Positions 53,215 to 62,982 of a DNA stretch of 63,813 bases are shown here, piece by piece (position 1 is the first letter of the stretch; each line of letters opens with the position of its first letter). The notes under the pieces were generated by a model. That model saw only the letters and a list, made by a program, of their open reading frames with translations, ran no database searches and was not told the origin of the DNA. This stretch comes from Methylocystis sp. GTDB lineage: Bacteria > Pseudomonadota > Alphaproteobacteria > Rhizobiales > Beijerinckiaceae. The stretch covers positions 1-63,813 of the forward strand of contig PERY01000018.1 of assembly GCA_002929055.1 (NCBI GenBank), read 5' to 3'. The position numbers and the translations under genes were made by a program.

Positions 53215-54867
53215 TTACCGCGTGAACTTCTTGTATTTCAACCGGTGCGGAATGATGCTGTCGGTCCCGAGGCGCCGCTTCTTGTCTTCCTCGTAATCGG
53301 CGAAGTTTCCTTCGAACCATTCGACATGGCTGTCGCCTTCATAGGCGAGGATATGCGTGGCGATGCGGTCCAGGAAAAATCGATCGTGGCTGATGATGAC
53401 GGCGCAGCCGGCGAAGTCCACGAGCGCGTCTTCCAGCGCGCGCAGCGTGTCGACGTCGAGATCGTTGGTCGGCTCGTCGAGCAGGAGAACGTTCGCCCCG
53501 CTCTTGAGCATCTTGGCGAGATGCACGCGGTTGCGCTCGCCGCCCGAGAGCTGGCCGACCTTCTTCTGCTGGTCGGCGCCCTTGAAGTTGAAGGCCGAGC
53601 AATAGGCGCGCGAATTGATCTCGCGCTTGCCGAGATAGATCACCTCGTTGCCCTCGGAGACTTCCTCCCAGACGGTCTTGTTGGCGTGCAACGCGTCGCG
53701 TGACTGGTCGACATAGCCGAGCTGCACGCTGTCGCCGATGGTGATCGTGCCGCCGTCGGGCTTCTCCTGCCCCGTGATCATGCGGAAGAGCGTCGTCTTG
53801 CCGGCGCCGTTCGGGCCGATCACGCCGACAATGCCGCCCGGCGGCAGCTTGAAGGTGAGATCGTCGATGAGCAGCGTGTCGCCGAAGGCTTTCGCAATGT
53901 GCTCGAAGTCGATGACATTGTCGCCGAGCCGCTCCGCGACGGGAATGACGATCTGCGCGGTCGTCGGCGTCTTGTCGTTCTGCCTGGCGACGAGTTCCTC
54001 GTAACGCTGGATGCGCGCCTTGCTCTTGGCCTGACGCGCCTTGGGCGAGGCCGCGATCCACTCGCTTTCGGCTTCGAGCGCGCGCTGGCGGGCCTTGTCC
54101 TCGCTCGATTCCTGCGCGAGGCGCTTCTGCTTCTGCTTCAGCCAGCTCGTGTAATTGCCTTCATAGGGAATGCCGCGCCCGCGATCGAGCTCCAGAATCC
54201 AGCCCGTGACATTGTCGAGGAAGTAGCGATCGTGGGTGACGATCAGAATCGCGCCCGGATAGGCGCGCAGATGTCCCTCGAGCCAGTTCACCGTCTCGGC
54301 GTCGAGATGGTTGGTCGGCTCGTCGAGCAGCAGCATTTCCGGCTGCTCCAGCAGCAGTTTGCAGAGCGCCACGCGGCGGCGCTCGCCGCCCGAGAGCTTG
54401 GTCACGTCGGCGTCGTCCGGCGGGCAGCCCAGCGCGTCCATCGCCTGATCGACCTGGCTGTCGAGATCCCACAGGCCAGCGGCCTCGATCTCGTCCTGGA
54501 GCCTGGTCATCTCGTCGGCCGTCTCGTCCGAATAGTTCATGGCGAGATCGTTGTAGCGGTCGAGAATGGCCTTCTTGGTCGCGACGCCGAGCATGACGTT
54601 TTCGCGCACGTTCAGTTCGGGCTCCAGATGCGGCTCCTGGGGCAGATAGCCGACGCGGGCGCCTTCCGCGACGAAGCCTTCGCCGGTGAATTCCTTGTCG
54701 ATGCCGGCCATGATGCGCAGCAGGGTCGATTTGCCCGCGCCATTGACGCCGAGCACGCCGATCTTGGCGTCCGGGTAGAAAGAGAGATGGACATTGTCCA
54801 GAACCTTCTTGCCGCCCGGATAGGTCTTGGTGAGGCCCTGCATGTGGTAGATGAACTGGCGCGCCAT
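53215..54867 (-). CDS. ettA: Energy-dependent translational throttle protein EttA (ABC-F)
   Basis: 550 residues from ATG 54867, the family N-terminus [20 protein letters not shown]; the open frame extends 62 codons upstream but that part is not ABC-F-like. Two ABC domains: Walker [10 protein letters not shown] and GPNGAGKTT, signatures [11 protein letters not shown] and [11 protein letters not shown], Walker [12 protein letters not shown] and [11 protein letters not shown]. The EttA-specific linker (about 240-310, with [15 protein letters not shown]) lies between. No membrane domain. It binds the ribosomal E site and gates elongation by ATP/ADP ratio. Confidence 0.95.
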   Translation of the reverse strand: MARQFIYHMQGLTKTYPGGKKVLDNVHLSFYPDAKIGVLGVNGAGKSTLLRIMAGIDKEFTGEGFVAEGARVGYLPQEPHLEPELNVRENVMLGVATKKAILDRYNDLAMNYSDETADEMTRLQDEIEAAGLWDLDSQVDQAMDALGCPPDDADVTKLSGGERRRVALCKLLLEQPEMLLLDEPTNHLDAETVNWLEGHLRAYPGAILIVTHDRYFLDNVTGWILELDRGRGIPYEGNYTSWLKQKQKRLAQESSEDKARQRALEAESEWIAASPKARQAKSKARIQRYEELVARQNDKTPTTAQIVIPVAERLGDNVIDFEHIAKAFGDTLLIDDLTFKLPPGGIVGVIGPNGAGKTTLFRMITGQEKPDGGTITIGDSVQLGYVDQSRDALHANKTVWEEVSEGNEVIYLGKREINSRAYCSAFNFKGADQQKKVGQLSGGERNRVHLAKMLKSGANVLLLDEPTNDLDVDTLRALEDALVDFAGCAVIISHDRFFLDRIATHILAYEGDSHVEWFEGNFADYEEDKKRRLGTDSIIPHRLKYKKFTR

Positions 54868-55121
54868 ATTGCCTCGCTTGGAGAAGAATTTGGCGCTGTG
54901 TTTAGAGCATTTCCGCCCGGTGGGGAACGCGCTTGTCGCGCTCGGCGTGCTTCCCGTGAGAATCAGCGTCGCGCCGGGCGCCAGCAGGGTGGAGAGATTG
55001 AGGACGACGAAAAAGCCCAGCGCGAGGCTGTCGCCGCCGAACTGCTCGACCATCGAGTTGATTGCGCTGCCCGCGGTTGGCGTCCTAGAAGCAAGCGTCA
55101 GGGGTCAGCGGCGGAGCGCGC

Positions 55122-56399
55122 ATGAACATTCTTCTCATCGGATCGGGCGGGCGCGAGCACGCGATGGCCAATGCGCTAGCGAAAAGCCATCTTCTGACAA
55201 GGCTTTATGTTGCGCCGGGCAATCCGGGGACGGAGCGCGTCGCCGAAAATGTCGATCTCGACGCGGGGGACCACGGCGCGGTCGTCCGCTTCTGCCGCGA
55301 GATGGGGATCGCGCTCGTGGTCGTGGGGCCGGAGCAGCCGCTGATCGGCGGTCTCGTCGATGCCCTGGAGCGCGCGCAGATTCTGGCCTTCGGGCCGACG
55401 CAGGCGGCGGCGCAGCTCGAGGGGTCCAAGGGCTTCACCAAGGATCTGTGCCGCGACTACGGCATCCCGACCGCCGCCTATGAGCGCTTCTGCGACAAGG
55501 ACAAGGCGCTCGCCTGGCTGCGAGAAAAGGGCGCGCCCATCGTCGTGAAGGCGGACGGGCTCGCCGCGGGCAAGGGCGTCGTCGTGGCGGCGACGCTGGA
55601 GGAGGCCGAGCGCGCGGTGGAGGCGATGTTCGCCGGGCTTTTCGGCGGCTCCGGCGCGGAGGTCGTCATCGAGGAGTTTCTCGAGGGCGAGGAGGCCTCG
55701 TTCTTCGCCATTTGCGACGGGACGCGCGCGGTTCCCTTCGCCACGGCGCAGGATCACAAACGCGTCGGCGACGGCGATACGGGGCCGAACACGGGCGGCA
55801 TGGGCGCCTATTCGCCCGCCTCCGTCGTGACGCCGCAGATCGAGGCGCGCGTGATGGCCGAGATCATCGAGCCGACGATGCGCGCCATGCGCGAGAAAGG
55901 CGCGCCCTTCAAGGGCGTTCTCTACGCCGGACTCATGCTGACGGCGGACGGCCCCAAGCTCATCGAATACAATAACCGCTTCGGCGATCCGGAGGCGCAA
56001 GTCATTCTGCCGCGACTTGCGGACGATCTTCTCGAAATCCTGCTGGCGGCCTCGCGCGGCGCCCTGCCGGAGGCGCCCCCGCGCTTCTCGAACGACGGCG
56101 CTTTGACCGTCGTGCTCTGCGCAAAAGGCTATCCCGGCACGCCGATGACCGGCTCGGAGATTCGCGGCGTCGCGGGTGCGGAGGCGATGGCCGGCGTCAT
56201 CGTCACTCATGCCGGCACGCGCGACGAGGGCGGGCGCCTGCTCGCGGCCGGCGGGCGCGTGCTCAACGTCACCGCGCTTGCTGGAAGCGTCGCGGAAGCG
56301 CAGGCGAGGGCCTATGCGGCGGTCGACGCGATCGACTGGACCGGCGGCTTCTGCCGCCGGGACATCGGCTGGCGGGAGATTGCCCGCGAAAGACGCTGA
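55122..56399 (+). CDS. purD: Phosphoribosylamine-glycine ligase
   Basis: 425 residues. The N-terminus [20 protein letters not shown] and the segments [41 protein letters not shown] (ATP-grasp) and [17 protein letters not shown] are all diagnostic of PurD, which makes glycinamide ribonucleotide in purine synthesis. It stands apart from other pur genes, as is usual in alphaproteobacteria. The 254-base divergent gap before it, up to ettA, shows no clear operator. Confidence 0.96.
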   Translation: MNILLIGSGGREHAMANALAKSHLLTRLYVAPGNPGTERVAENVDLDAGDHGAVVRFCREMGIALVVVGPEQPLIGGLVDALERAQILAFGPTQAAAQLEGSKGFTKDLCRDYGIPTAAYERFCDKDKALAWLREKGAPIVVKADGLAAGKGVVVAATLEEAERAVEAMFAGLFGGSGAEVVIEEFLEGEEASFFAICDGTRAVPFATAQDHKRVGDGDTGPNTGGMGAYSPASVVTPQIEARVMAEIIEPTMRAMREKGAPFKGVLYAGLMLTADGPKLIEYNNRFGDPEAQVILPRLADDLLEILLAASRGALPEAPPRFSNDGALTVVLCAKGYPGTPMTGSEIRGVAGAEAMAGVIVTHAGTRDEGGRLLAAGGRVLNVTALAGSVAEAQARAYAAVDAIDWTGGFCRRDIGWREIARERR

Positions 56400-56488
56400 C
56401 CTTTTCCAGGCCCGTTCAAAAGCTCTGCCTTTCTCGGTAAAGTCGGCCGCAGCCGCCCGCCGGGCGCTTGCGAAATCTGGAGCGGAGC

Positions 56489-57460
56489 GTGGACCAGCGA
56501 AAGCGCATCATCGTCGTCGCCGGCGGCATTGTCGGCGCGTTCGCGCTCTACGAGATAGCGTCGCGCTTCGTCGTCTATACGGACGACGCCTATGTCCGCT
56601 CCTATCTCGTTTCCGTCGCGCCCGAGGTGACGGGCCGCATCATCGCGGTCCATGTGGTCGATAATCAGGAGGTCAAGGTCGGCGATCCGCTGGCGACGAT
56701 CGATCCCACTCCTTTTCAACTCGCTGTGAATGAGCAGCGCCATGCCGTCGATGAGGCGCAGGCGCAGATCGCGACCGATGAGGCTGCGATAAAGGCCGCG
56801 CAGGACGTCGTCGCCGCGCAGGGCTCGGCGCTCAACTTCGCCAAGGGCGCGCAGCAGCGGCGTGTGGCGCTGGGCAAAGGCGATTTCATTTCGCCCGAGG
56901 ATGTGGACGCGGCGACCGACAGGGCCACGCGGGCCGCCGCCTCCGTCGCGAAAGCGCAATCGGCTGTCGCCGAGCGCATCTCGGCGAGGGCGATGCATCA
57001 GGCGGCGCTGGCGAAGGCGCAATCCGCGCTGGAGACGGCGGAATGGCGGCTCTCGAAAACGCAGATCGTCGCGCCGCGCCCCGGCGCCATCAACAATCTG
57101 CGCCTGCGCGTAGGCGATACGGCGACGGCCTATGTTCCGCTCATTGGCATCATCGACGCCGAGGGCTGGCGCATCATCGCCAATTATCTCCAATACGACA
57201 TTCGCGATTTCGAAGTCGGCAAGACCGCGTGGGTGTGGCTCGACTCAGATCCCTGGCGTTGGCGCCGCGCGAAGATCGAGGGCATCGCGCGCGGCGTCAG
57301 CCGCGAGCCGGGCGCTGAAAAACTGCTCCCTTACGTCGCGCCGACGACAGACTGGATCCGGCTGCAGCGGCGCTTTCCGGTCACGATCACGCTCGTCGAC
57401 CCGCCCGCGGACCTGAAGCTCTATATGGGCGCCGACGCGCGCACGGTGGTCTTTCCGTGA
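56489..57460 (+). CDS. HlyD-family membrane fusion protein (efflux adaptor)
   Basis: 323 residues from GTG 56489, with GGAGCGGA upstream. An N-terminal membrane anchor (RIIVVAGGIVGAFALYEIA) is followed by the TDDAYVRSYLVSVAPEVTGRI lipoyl/beta-barrel start, a coiled hairpin rich in Ala/Gln (about 85-195), and the KTQIVAPRPGAINNLRLRVGD return strand. This is the EmrA/AaeA-type adaptor. It overlaps the FUSC gene by four bases (GTGA), so the two form an AaeAB-like pump without an outer-membrane partner nearby. Confidence 0.88.
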   Translation: MDQRKRIIVVAGGIVGAFALYEIASRFVVYTDDAYVRSYLVSVAPEVTGRIIAVHVVDNQEVKVGDPLATIDPTPFQLAVNEQRHAVDEAQAQIATDEAAIKAAQDVVAAQGSALNFAKGAQQRRVALGKGDFISPEDVDAATDRATRAAASVAKAQSAVAERISARAMHQAALAKAQSALETAEWRLSKTQIVAPRPGAINNLRLRVGDTATAYVPLIGIIDAEGWRIIANYLQYDIRDFEVGKTAWVWLDSDPWRWRRAKIEGIARGVSREPGAEKLLPYVAPTTDWIRLQRRFPVTITLVDPPADLKLYMGADARTVVFP

Positions 57461-58545
57461 GCGTCGTCACGCAAAGCGACATACGCCCCGGACTTTTCAG
57501 AGCGCTTTTGGATGACCTTGGCGAACTCGGCGTCTCGGGTCCACGTGCGCGGGCTTCTCTCACGGCGACGCTCTCCGTCGTGCTCTCAGTGACCGTCGCC
57601 CTGTGGCTGCATCTCGACAACGCCTGGTGGGCGGGCATCAGCGGCTTCATGGTCAGCCAGGCGACGAGCGCGGCGTCGTTCAAGAAAGGGCTGCAGCGCA
57701 TTTCCGGAACGGCTCTCGGCGCCGCGGCGGCCTTCCTTGCGATGCGCTGGATCGCCTATGACCATGTCGCAAGCTATCTGTTCCTTTTCTTTTTCACCCT
57801 TGTCGGCGTGCTTGGATATGAGGTGAAGCGCAACGGCTATGCATGGCTCCTCGCCGCCGTCACCGCCGGCATGATCGTTCTGATGTCGCTGGAGCAGCCC
57901 ATGGTGACGCTCCATGCGGCGGTCTATCGCACGGCGGAAGTCGCCATCGGCACATTTGTCGCGATGCTGGTCGCATTTGCGCTGGCCGACGACGCTCAAA
58001 ACGAAATCGCCGAGCCGGAGCCCCCGGGCTTTCTCGGCGCGGATCGGGCGGCGCTGCTGCATGCGACGCGCAGCGCGCTGAGCGTCATGCTGATCCCGAT
58101 CGTCTGGGACTGGCTGGAGTTGCCCATGTCCGGCGCGCAAATGGGCATTACGGCGATTGTGGTGTCCGCTGTTCCCGCGCTCGGAACGCCGCCGTCGATC
58201 CTCCTCTCGACGGTCGTCACGCGCGGGCTCCACAGAATCGTCGGCTGCCTCATCGGCGGGGCGGCGGCGCTGTTTTGCCTGATGATTCCATTGACGTCGT
58301 TTCTGCCCTGGCTGCTGGCGCTCGCCGGCGGCGTATGGATCGCCATGCATATTCAGACGAGCGCGCGCGGAACGGGCTATGTCGGCACGCAGATCAGCAT
58401 CGCCTTCATCATGACGCTGGTGCAGGGCTTCGGCCCGCCGCTCAGCATCTGGCCCGGCGCAGAGCGCTTCGCCGGCATTCTGATCGGGCTCGTGATCTTG
58501 CTGCTGGTCTCGCTCGTGCTCTGGCCGTCGGAGGAGAAGGCGTAG
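57457..58545 (+). CDS. FUSC-family inner membrane transporter
   Basis: 362 residues with two blocks of membrane segments (about 30-165 and 205-345), the FUSC/AaeB-type layout seen in aromatic acid and fusaric acid efflux. Recognisable pieces are LDNAWWAGISGFMVSQATSAASFKKGLQRISGTALGAA and the second-half counterpart TPPSILLSTVVTRGLHRIVGCLIGGAAALF. It is about half the length of AaeB because the cytoplasmic domains are short. The paired HlyD adaptor argues for export of a small acid or lipophilic compound. GTG start. Confidence 0.85.
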   Translation: MSVVTQSDIRPGLFRALLDDLGELGVSGPRARASLTATLSVVLSVTVALWLHLDNAWWAGISGFMVSQATSAASFKKGLQRISGTALGAAAAFLAMRWIAYDHVASYLFLFFFTLVGVLGYEVKRNGYAWLLAAVTAGMIVLMSLEQPMVTLHAAVYRTAEVAIGTFVAMLVAFALADDAQNEIAEPEPPGFLGADRAALLHATRSALSVMLIPIVWDWLELPMSGAQMGITAIVVSAVPALGTPPSILLSTVVTRGLHRIVGCLIGGAAALFCLMIPLTSFLPWLLALAGGVWIAMHIQTSARGTGYVGTQISIAFIMTLVQGFGPPLSIWPGAERFAGILIGLVILLLVSLVLWPSEEKA

Positions 58546-58565
58546 AGCGCGCCGTAGGCGCGCTC
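58545..58565. terminator. Shared hairpin between convergent genes
   Basis: GAGCGCGCC / GGCGCGCTC around GTA, a perfect nine-base stem starting at the last base of the FUSC stop codon and ending 18 bases before the argG stop. The T-runs are weak on both sides (GTTTCTTT on the plus strand), so termination is possible but not certain. Confidence 0.45.
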
Positions 58566-58583
58566 CTGGAGTTTCTTTGCGTC

Positions 58584-59834
58584 CTACTTCTTCGCCCCGC
58601 GCGCCGCCCTCTTCGCCAGCGTGCGCAGCCGAAGCGCGTTGAGCTTGATGAAGCCATGCGCGTCGCGCTGGTCGTAGGCGCCGCCTTCCTCGAAGGTCAC
58701 GAGGTCTTGATCGTAGAGCGACCAGGGGCTTTCGCGGCCTACGAGCCGCGCCGAGCCCTTGTAGAGCTTCAGCCGCACGCGGCCGGTGACATGCTGCTGG
58801 CTGTGATCGATCGCGGCCTGCAGCATCTCGCGCTCGGGCGAGAACCAGAAGCCGTTGTATATGAGTTCCGAATAGCGCGGCATCAGCTCGTCTTTCAGAT
58901 GCGCGGCGCCGCGGTCGAGCGTGATGCTCTCAATGCCGCGATGCGCGACGAGCAGGATTTCGCCGCCGGGCGTCTCATACATGCCGCGCGATTTCATGCC
59001 GACGAAGCGGTTCTCGACGAGATCGAGACGGCCGATGCCATGCAGGCGGCCGAGATCGTTGAGCCTGGCGAGCAGCGCCGCAGGCGAGAGCGCCACGCCA
59101 TCTACGGCGACCGCGTCGCCCTTCTCGAAGTCGATGGTGACATATTGCGGTTCGTTCGGCCCGTCCTCGGGGTGGCCGGTGCGCGAATAGACGTAATCGG
59201 GCGTCTCCTGCGCCGGATCCTCCAGCACCTTGCCCTCGGAGGAGGTGTGCAGAAGATTGGCGTCCGTGGAGAAGGGCGCCTCGCCGCGTTTGTCCCTGGC
59301 GATGGGAATCTGGTGGGCTTCCGCGAAAGCGATGAGATCGGTGCGCGAGACGAAATCCCATTCGCGCCAGGGCGCAATGACGGTGATGTCGGGCTCCAGC
59401 GCGTAATAGCCAAGCTCGAAGCGCACCTGATCATTGCCCTTGCCGGTCGCGCCATGGCAGACGGCGTCCGCGCCCATCTTTCTGGCGATCTCGATCTGCT
59501 TCCTGGCGATCAGCGGCCGCGCGATGGAGGTGCCGAGGAGGTAGAGGCCCTCATAGACGGCGTTGGCGCGAAACATCGGGAAGACGTAGTCGCGTACGAA
59601 TTCTTCACGCAAATCCTCGATGAAAATGTTCTCAGGCTTGACGCCGAGCAGCAGCGCCTTCTCGCGCGCCGGCCCAAGCTCCTCGCCCTGGCCGAGATCG
59701 GCCGTGAAGGTGATCACCTCCGCGCCATAGACCGTCTGCAGCCATTTCAGGATGATGGAGGTGTCGAGGCCGCCGGAATAGGCGAGGACGACTTTCTTGA
59801 TGTCTTTCTTCTTGGTTCCATTGGCGCTGGTCAT
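58584..59834 (-). CDS. argG: Argininosuccinate synthase
   Basis: 416 residues. The N-terminal ATP pyrophosphatase loop [21 protein letters not shown] is followed by family segments [34 protein letters not shown] and [14 protein letters not shown] [14 protein letters not shown]. It joins citrulline and aspartate in arginine synthesis, in the cytoplasm. It is monocistronic with its own promoter-like sequence. No other arg gene is in the window. Confidence 0.96.
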   Translation of the reverse strand: MTSANGTKKKDIKKVVLAYSGGLDTSIILKWLQTVYGAEVITFTADLGQGEELGPAREKALLLGVKPENIFIEDLREEFVRDYVFPMFRANAVYEGLYLLGTSIARPLIARKQIEIARKMGADAVCHGATGKGNDQVRFELGYYALEPDITVIAPWREWDFVSRTDLIAFAEAHQIPIARDKRGEAPFSTDANLLHTSSEGKVLEDPAQETPDYVYSRTGHPEDGPNEPQYVTIDFEKGDAVAVDGVALSPAALLARLNDLGRLHGIGRLDLVENRFVGMKSRGMYETPGGEILLVAHRGIESITLDRGAAHLKDELMPRYSELIYNGFWFSPEREMLQAAIDHSQQHVTGRVRLKLYKGSARLVGRESPWSLYDQDLVTFEEGGAYDQRDAHGFIKLNALRLRTLAKRAARGAKK

Positions 59835-59867
59835 GTCGGGGCTCGGGCTGTTGGCTGGGTCGGCGCC

Positions 59868-59895
59868 GTTATAAACGGGCCGACGCGGCGCGCAA
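59868..59895 (-). promoter_or_regulatory. argG: Candidate argG promoter
   Basis: On the minus strand TTGCGC (59890-59895) and TATAAC (59868-59873) are separated by 16 bases and lie about 35 bases before the argG ATG. The -10 is good, the -35 fair. The surrounding GGCGCG/CGCGCC sequence can also fold into a hairpin. Confidence 0.4.
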
Positions 59896-59942
59896 GCGCG
59901 CCGCCCTCAGTCACGGCTGCCGAACTGCGGCGGGGTGAGCCC

Positions 59943-60845
59943 TTACGCCGCCTTCTCCATCAGCGCGGCCAGCGCCGGGGCGATGGCGGGGGATTCCTCC
60001 TTCAGGAAGCGCAGCAGGCGCCGCTCGGCGGAGGAAATCTTGCCGTCGCGCGTGAGGCGGGAGACGAGCCATTCGGCCTCGCCCGCGTCGATCGCCTCGG
60101 CGCGCATCATGTCGCGGGCGTCGGCCGCGTTCTGATCGGCGTCGATGTCGACGTCCTGGCCGATCCGGCTGAAGTCGAGCATGGAGCCCAGAAACGCGCC
60201 AAAGCCAGGCTCCGGCGCGTCGAGCCACGCGTCCACGCGCTTCTTTTCAGAGGCCGAGGGCGTCCAGCGGAACGCGAGCCCCATCACGTAATTGCCGATG
60301 GCCTTGGCGAAGAAATCGTCGAAGCCGGGGTTTTCGGCGCCGTCGGCCAATGCGTCCGCAATGCGGAACAGCGCCTCGGCGGAATCCTGCGTAACATGGA
60401 GCGAGCTGCCTTCCGTCGCGGCGTACACGACCGTGCGCAACGACTGAAGGTCGGCGTCCGTCACGACGCCGGCCTGATGGCCCGCCGCGCCCTTGACGAT
60501 GCCGCGCTCGATCTCGCCCACGACGAAAGCCGCGAGCGCGGGCGGAACCGACACCGCCTGGCCGATGACATGGGTGAGCATGGCGTATTCGGCGCGATTG
60601 GCGAGACCCCCGTTGAGGCGCGTGACGAGCCATTCGGCGTCGGCCGCCTGAATGTAGCGCGCCGGTTCGACGTCGTTGACGAGAACGTCGGCGGCGACCT
60701 CGGACAGAAGATCGATGAAGGCGTCCGAGTAGGCGTCTGCCCCGCGGCCCGAGTCGATGGCGCGCACAAGGTCGATCTTGGCGGCTTTGCCCTTGGCGTA
60801 GATGGCGCGGCGCATCTCAAGCGCCCCCTGTTCGTCGATCAGCAT
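59943..60845 (-). CDS. Unknown all-helical protein with an internal duplication
   Basis: 300 residues, acidic, no signal peptide or membrane segment, predicted helical from its regular Ala/Leu spacing. Residues 68-108 (AADAEWLVTRLNGGLANRAEY, then PPALAAFV) match 252-296 (AGEAEWLVSRLTRDGKISSAE, then APALAALM), so the protein probably arose by duplication of a helical unit. The second copy (DGKISSAERRLLRFLKEE) recalls EF-hand- or TerB-like helices, but no ligand set is complete. Function unknown. GC content matches the neighbours. Confidence 0.7.
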   Translation of the reverse strand: MLIDEQGALEMRRAIYAKGKAAKIDLVRAIDSGRGADAYSDAFIDLLSEVAADVLVNDVEPARYIQAADAEWLVTRLNGGLANRAEYAMLTHVIGQAVSVPPALAAFVVGEIERGIVKGAAGHQAGVVTDADLQSLRTVVYAATEGSSLHVTQDSAEALFRIADALADGAENPGFDDFFAKAIGNYVMGLAFRWTPSASEKKRVDAWLDAPEPGFGAFLGSMLDFSRIGQDVDIDADQNAADARDMMRAEAIDAGEAEWLVSRLTRDGKISSAERRLLRFLKEESPAIAPALAALMEKAA

Positions 60846-61028
60846 GGGGAACCCTCGATTGGGAATGAATTTCCGGGAAAGCTGACCGTGAAAGATTTAC
60901 GTTCCATAAAGTGAAAGCGCGGGAACGGGTTATGTCGCGTAAATTCGCCGGATTCGCGCGCGCCTGCCTCCCTGGGGTTGCGGAATCCGCCTTCGCTGCA
61001 ACCCCGGCGCGCACCGCGCGAGAGCGCG

Positions 61029-61490
61029 TCAGTCGAAGGCGAGTTGCGCCGTCACGATTGCGCGATCGAACCAGGCCGCTGGCTGATAGCAATAGGCGTT
61101 GCTCGCGACCGGGGCCTCCCGGCAGCGCGCTTCGTCTTGCGACCACTGGAACCCGGAAGCGCTCATGCAGGAGACGATATGGCGGCCGATGACGCCCGTC
61201 TTGCCGCCGCGGGCGTCGGGATGCGCGGCCTCCCCCTCGAGTTCGCATTGCGAGGCGCTCTGCATCTGGCCCTTGAGAAAGGCCGTGTTGCTGCTGCCGG
61301 TGAAGTGCACGCCGATTCCGGCGACGAACATGAAGGCCGCGGCGGCGAAGACGACGCCCTGGGCGAGGCGCGAGCGCGTCTCCATCAGCACGAGATTGCT
61401 GCGCATGAAACCGAGTCCGCCGGCGACGACCATGACGGCGCCAAGGAGAAAAAGTGCGGCCATGATCAAGGCTGTGAGTTCAGGCGTCAT
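61029..61490 (-). CDS. Small membrane protein of unknown function
   Basis: 153 residues from ATG 61490. Two membrane segments lie in the first 70 residues (LIMAALFLLGAVMVVAGGL and VVFAAAAFMFVAGIGVHF), followed by a soluble, probably periplasmic tail with four cysteines (SQCELEG, VSCMSASG, EARCREAP and YCYQPA), suggesting disulfides. No known motif. The 183-base gap downstream (60846-61028) contains an inverted GGGGTTGC / GCAACCCC pair but no gene. Confidence 0.6.
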   Translation of the reverse strand: MTPELTALIMAALFLLGAVMVVAGGLGFMRSNLVLMETRSRLAQGVVFAAAAFMFVAGIGVHFTGSSNTAFLKGQMQSASQCELEGEAAHPDARGGKTGVIGRHIVSCMSASGFQWSQDEARCREAPVASNAYCYQPAAWFDRAIVTAQLAFD

Positions 61491-61738
61491 GAGATGTCTC
61501 CAAAGCGTTCCCGATTGCGCAACGCCGGCTTTCACGGCGAATTACGCATCCTTGCGGCAGATGATGTTCGATATAGGTATTTTCTACTTTCAGACCCCGA
61601 ACAGGGGCCGGAATAATATTGAACATTTCATGATTTTTGGGCCTGCGTCTGTGACTTTGTCTTTATGGACGATTTTTTCAGAACGACCGGCGCCGGCGTG
61701 GCCTCGTCTTTCCCCGGCCGCGCCGCTAGAATGAACGC
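61491..61738. promoter_or_regulatory. AT-rich divergent control region before the Zur-like gene
   Basis: 248 bases between the divergent 61029 and Zur-like genes, with a distinctly A+T-rich middle (about 61570-61680, containing GATATAGG, GGAATAATATTGAACA and runs of T). This probably holds both promoters. I looked for a clean Fur/Zur palindrome and did not find one. Confidence 0.4.
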
Positions 61739-62164
61739 ATGAGCAGCCATCCGCCGCATGACACAGCGAAAATAGCCGGGCTCACTCCGGCGCGCCGCCG
61801 CGCGCTCGACATTCTCACCCAGGCGAACCGCCCTGTCGGCGCCTATGAGATGATCGACCTCATGGCCGGCCCCGACGGCAAGCGGCCCGCGCCGGTCTCG
61901 GTCTATCGCGCGCTCGCCTTTCTGCTCGACAACGGCCTCGCGCACCGGCTTGAATCCAGGAACGCCTTCGTCGTCTGCGGCCATGCCCATGGGGCGGAGG
62001 AGCCGGTCGTGTTTCTGATCTGCGAGCAGTGCGGCGAGGTGAAGGAGGCGACGTCCGCGGGCCTCGCGCGCGAACTCGCCATGCTCACGGGCGAGGCCGG
62101 CTTCAGGGCGCGCACGCGGGTCGTGGAGATCGCGGGGCGCTGCGCGCGCTGCGCCGGCGGATGA
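61739..62164 (+). CDS. Fur-family regulator, Zur-like
   Basis: 141 residues. The winged-helix part is LTPARRRALDILTQANRPVGAYEMIDLM followed by PVSVYRALAFLLDNGLAHRLESRNAFVVCGH. The structural zinc site is two CxxC pairs, CEQC and CARC. The HAHGAEEPVVFLICEQCGEV layout is closer to Zur than to Fur, so it probably represses zinc-uptake genes when zinc is sufficient. The two downstream TPM genes follow with overlaps and may be co-transcribed. No znuABC is in view. Confidence 0.85.
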   Translation: MSSHPPHDTAKIAGLTPARRRALDILTQANRPVGAYEMIDLMAGPDGKRPAPVSVYRALAFLLDNGLAHRLESRNAFVVCGHAHGAEEPVVFLICEQCGEVKEATSAGLARELAMLTGEAGFRARTRVVEIAGRCARCAGG

Positions 62165-62982
62165 CGATGCGCGCCGCCGTTTCCGTCCCGGGCGCCGGCG
62201 CCTTGCGCGGGCTTCTCATTTTCGTCCTCGCCCTCGCCACGGCGCTCGCCTTCGCCGCGCCGAACTATCCGGCGCTCTCCGGCCGCGTCGTCGATCAGGC
62301 GGGCATTCTGCAGGAGTCGACCAAGGCGGGCCTGCAGTCGAAGCTGCGCGATCTCGAAGACAAATCCAGCATCCAGCTCGTCGTCGCGACGATCAAGTCG
62401 CTCGACGGCTATGACATCGAGACCTACGCCAACGGCCTCTTCCGCTACTGGAAACTGGGCGAGGCGAAGAAGAACAACGGCGTCCTGTTCCTCGTCGCGC
62501 CCAATGACCGCAAGATGCGTATCGAGGTCGGCTACGGGCTCGAGGGCGTGCTCACCGACGCGCTGTCCAAGGTCATCATCGCCAGCGCGGTCACGCCGAA
62601 GTTCAAGGCCGGCGATTTCAACGCCGGCGTCGAGAGCGGGGTCGACGGCATTGTCGAAATTCTCAGCGGCGACAAATCGGAATGGGTGAAGAAGCTCCCG
62701 CCGCCGCCCTCGCTTTTCGAGGAGATGCTGCCCTTCCTCATCTTCGCGTTGTTCATCTTCATCTTCATCATGATGGCGCGCAGCGCCGGCTCGCAGCCGA
62801 CGGGCTACCGCCGCTATCGCCGCGGGGGGCCTCCCGTCATCATCCTGCCGCCGTCGGGCGGCGGGTGGGACGATTTCGGCTCGTCGGGCGGCTCCTCCTG
62901 GGGCGGGGGCGGCGGCGGCTTTGACAGTTTCTCCGGCGGCGGCGGCTCGTCGGGAGGCGGCGGCGCCTCGGGGGATTGGTGA
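62161..62982 (+). CDS. TPM-domain membrane protein (YgcG-like)
   Basis: 273 residues; ATG 62161 overlaps the Zur stop (ATGA), with a second ATG two codons on. A signal/anchor (LRGLLIFVLALATALAFAA) precedes the TPM domain (LSGRVVDQAGILQEST, then NNGVLFLVAPNDRKMRIEVGYGLEGVL near 105-130). A membrane segment (MLPFLIFALFIFIFIMMARS) and a Gly/Ser-rich tail (GSSWGGGGGGFDSFSGGGGS) follow. Members of this family span the envelope; one plant homologue acts in photosystem II repair, but the bacterial role is uncertain. Confidence 0.85.
   Translation: MTMRAAVSVPGAGALRGLLIFVLALATALAFAAPNYPALSGRVVDQAGILQESTKAGLQSKLRDLEDKSSIQLVVATIKSLDGYDIETYANGLFRYWKLGEAKKNNGVLFLVAPNDRKMRIEVGYGLEGVLTDALSKVIIASAVTPKFKAGDFNAGVESGVDGIVEILSGDKSEWVKKLPPPPSLFEEMLPFLIFALFIFIFIMMARSAGSQPTGYRRYRRGGPPVIILPPSGGGWDDFGSSGGSSWGGGGGGFDSFSGGGGSSGGGGASGDW

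Noticed and set aside
52922..53296. Possible pentapeptide-repeat protein across the 13-base tandem repeats
   Set aside because: The periodic residues come from the repeat itself; the frame has no proper pentapeptide consensus, no start signal, and runs into the ettA gene.
54868..55053. 62-codon upstream extension of ettA (starts [10 protein letters not shown])
   Set aside because: EttA proteins begin at [12 protein letters not shown]; the extension has no family resemblance and no ribosome site of note.
57843..60914. A very long open frame on the plus strand running through argG and its neighbours
   Set aside because: It lies opposite argG and the 59943 gene and overlaps the FUSC gene, all with clear family motifs. 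Its sequence is Arg/Gly/Glu-rich without any motif, the usual artefact of antisense frames in GC-rich DNA.
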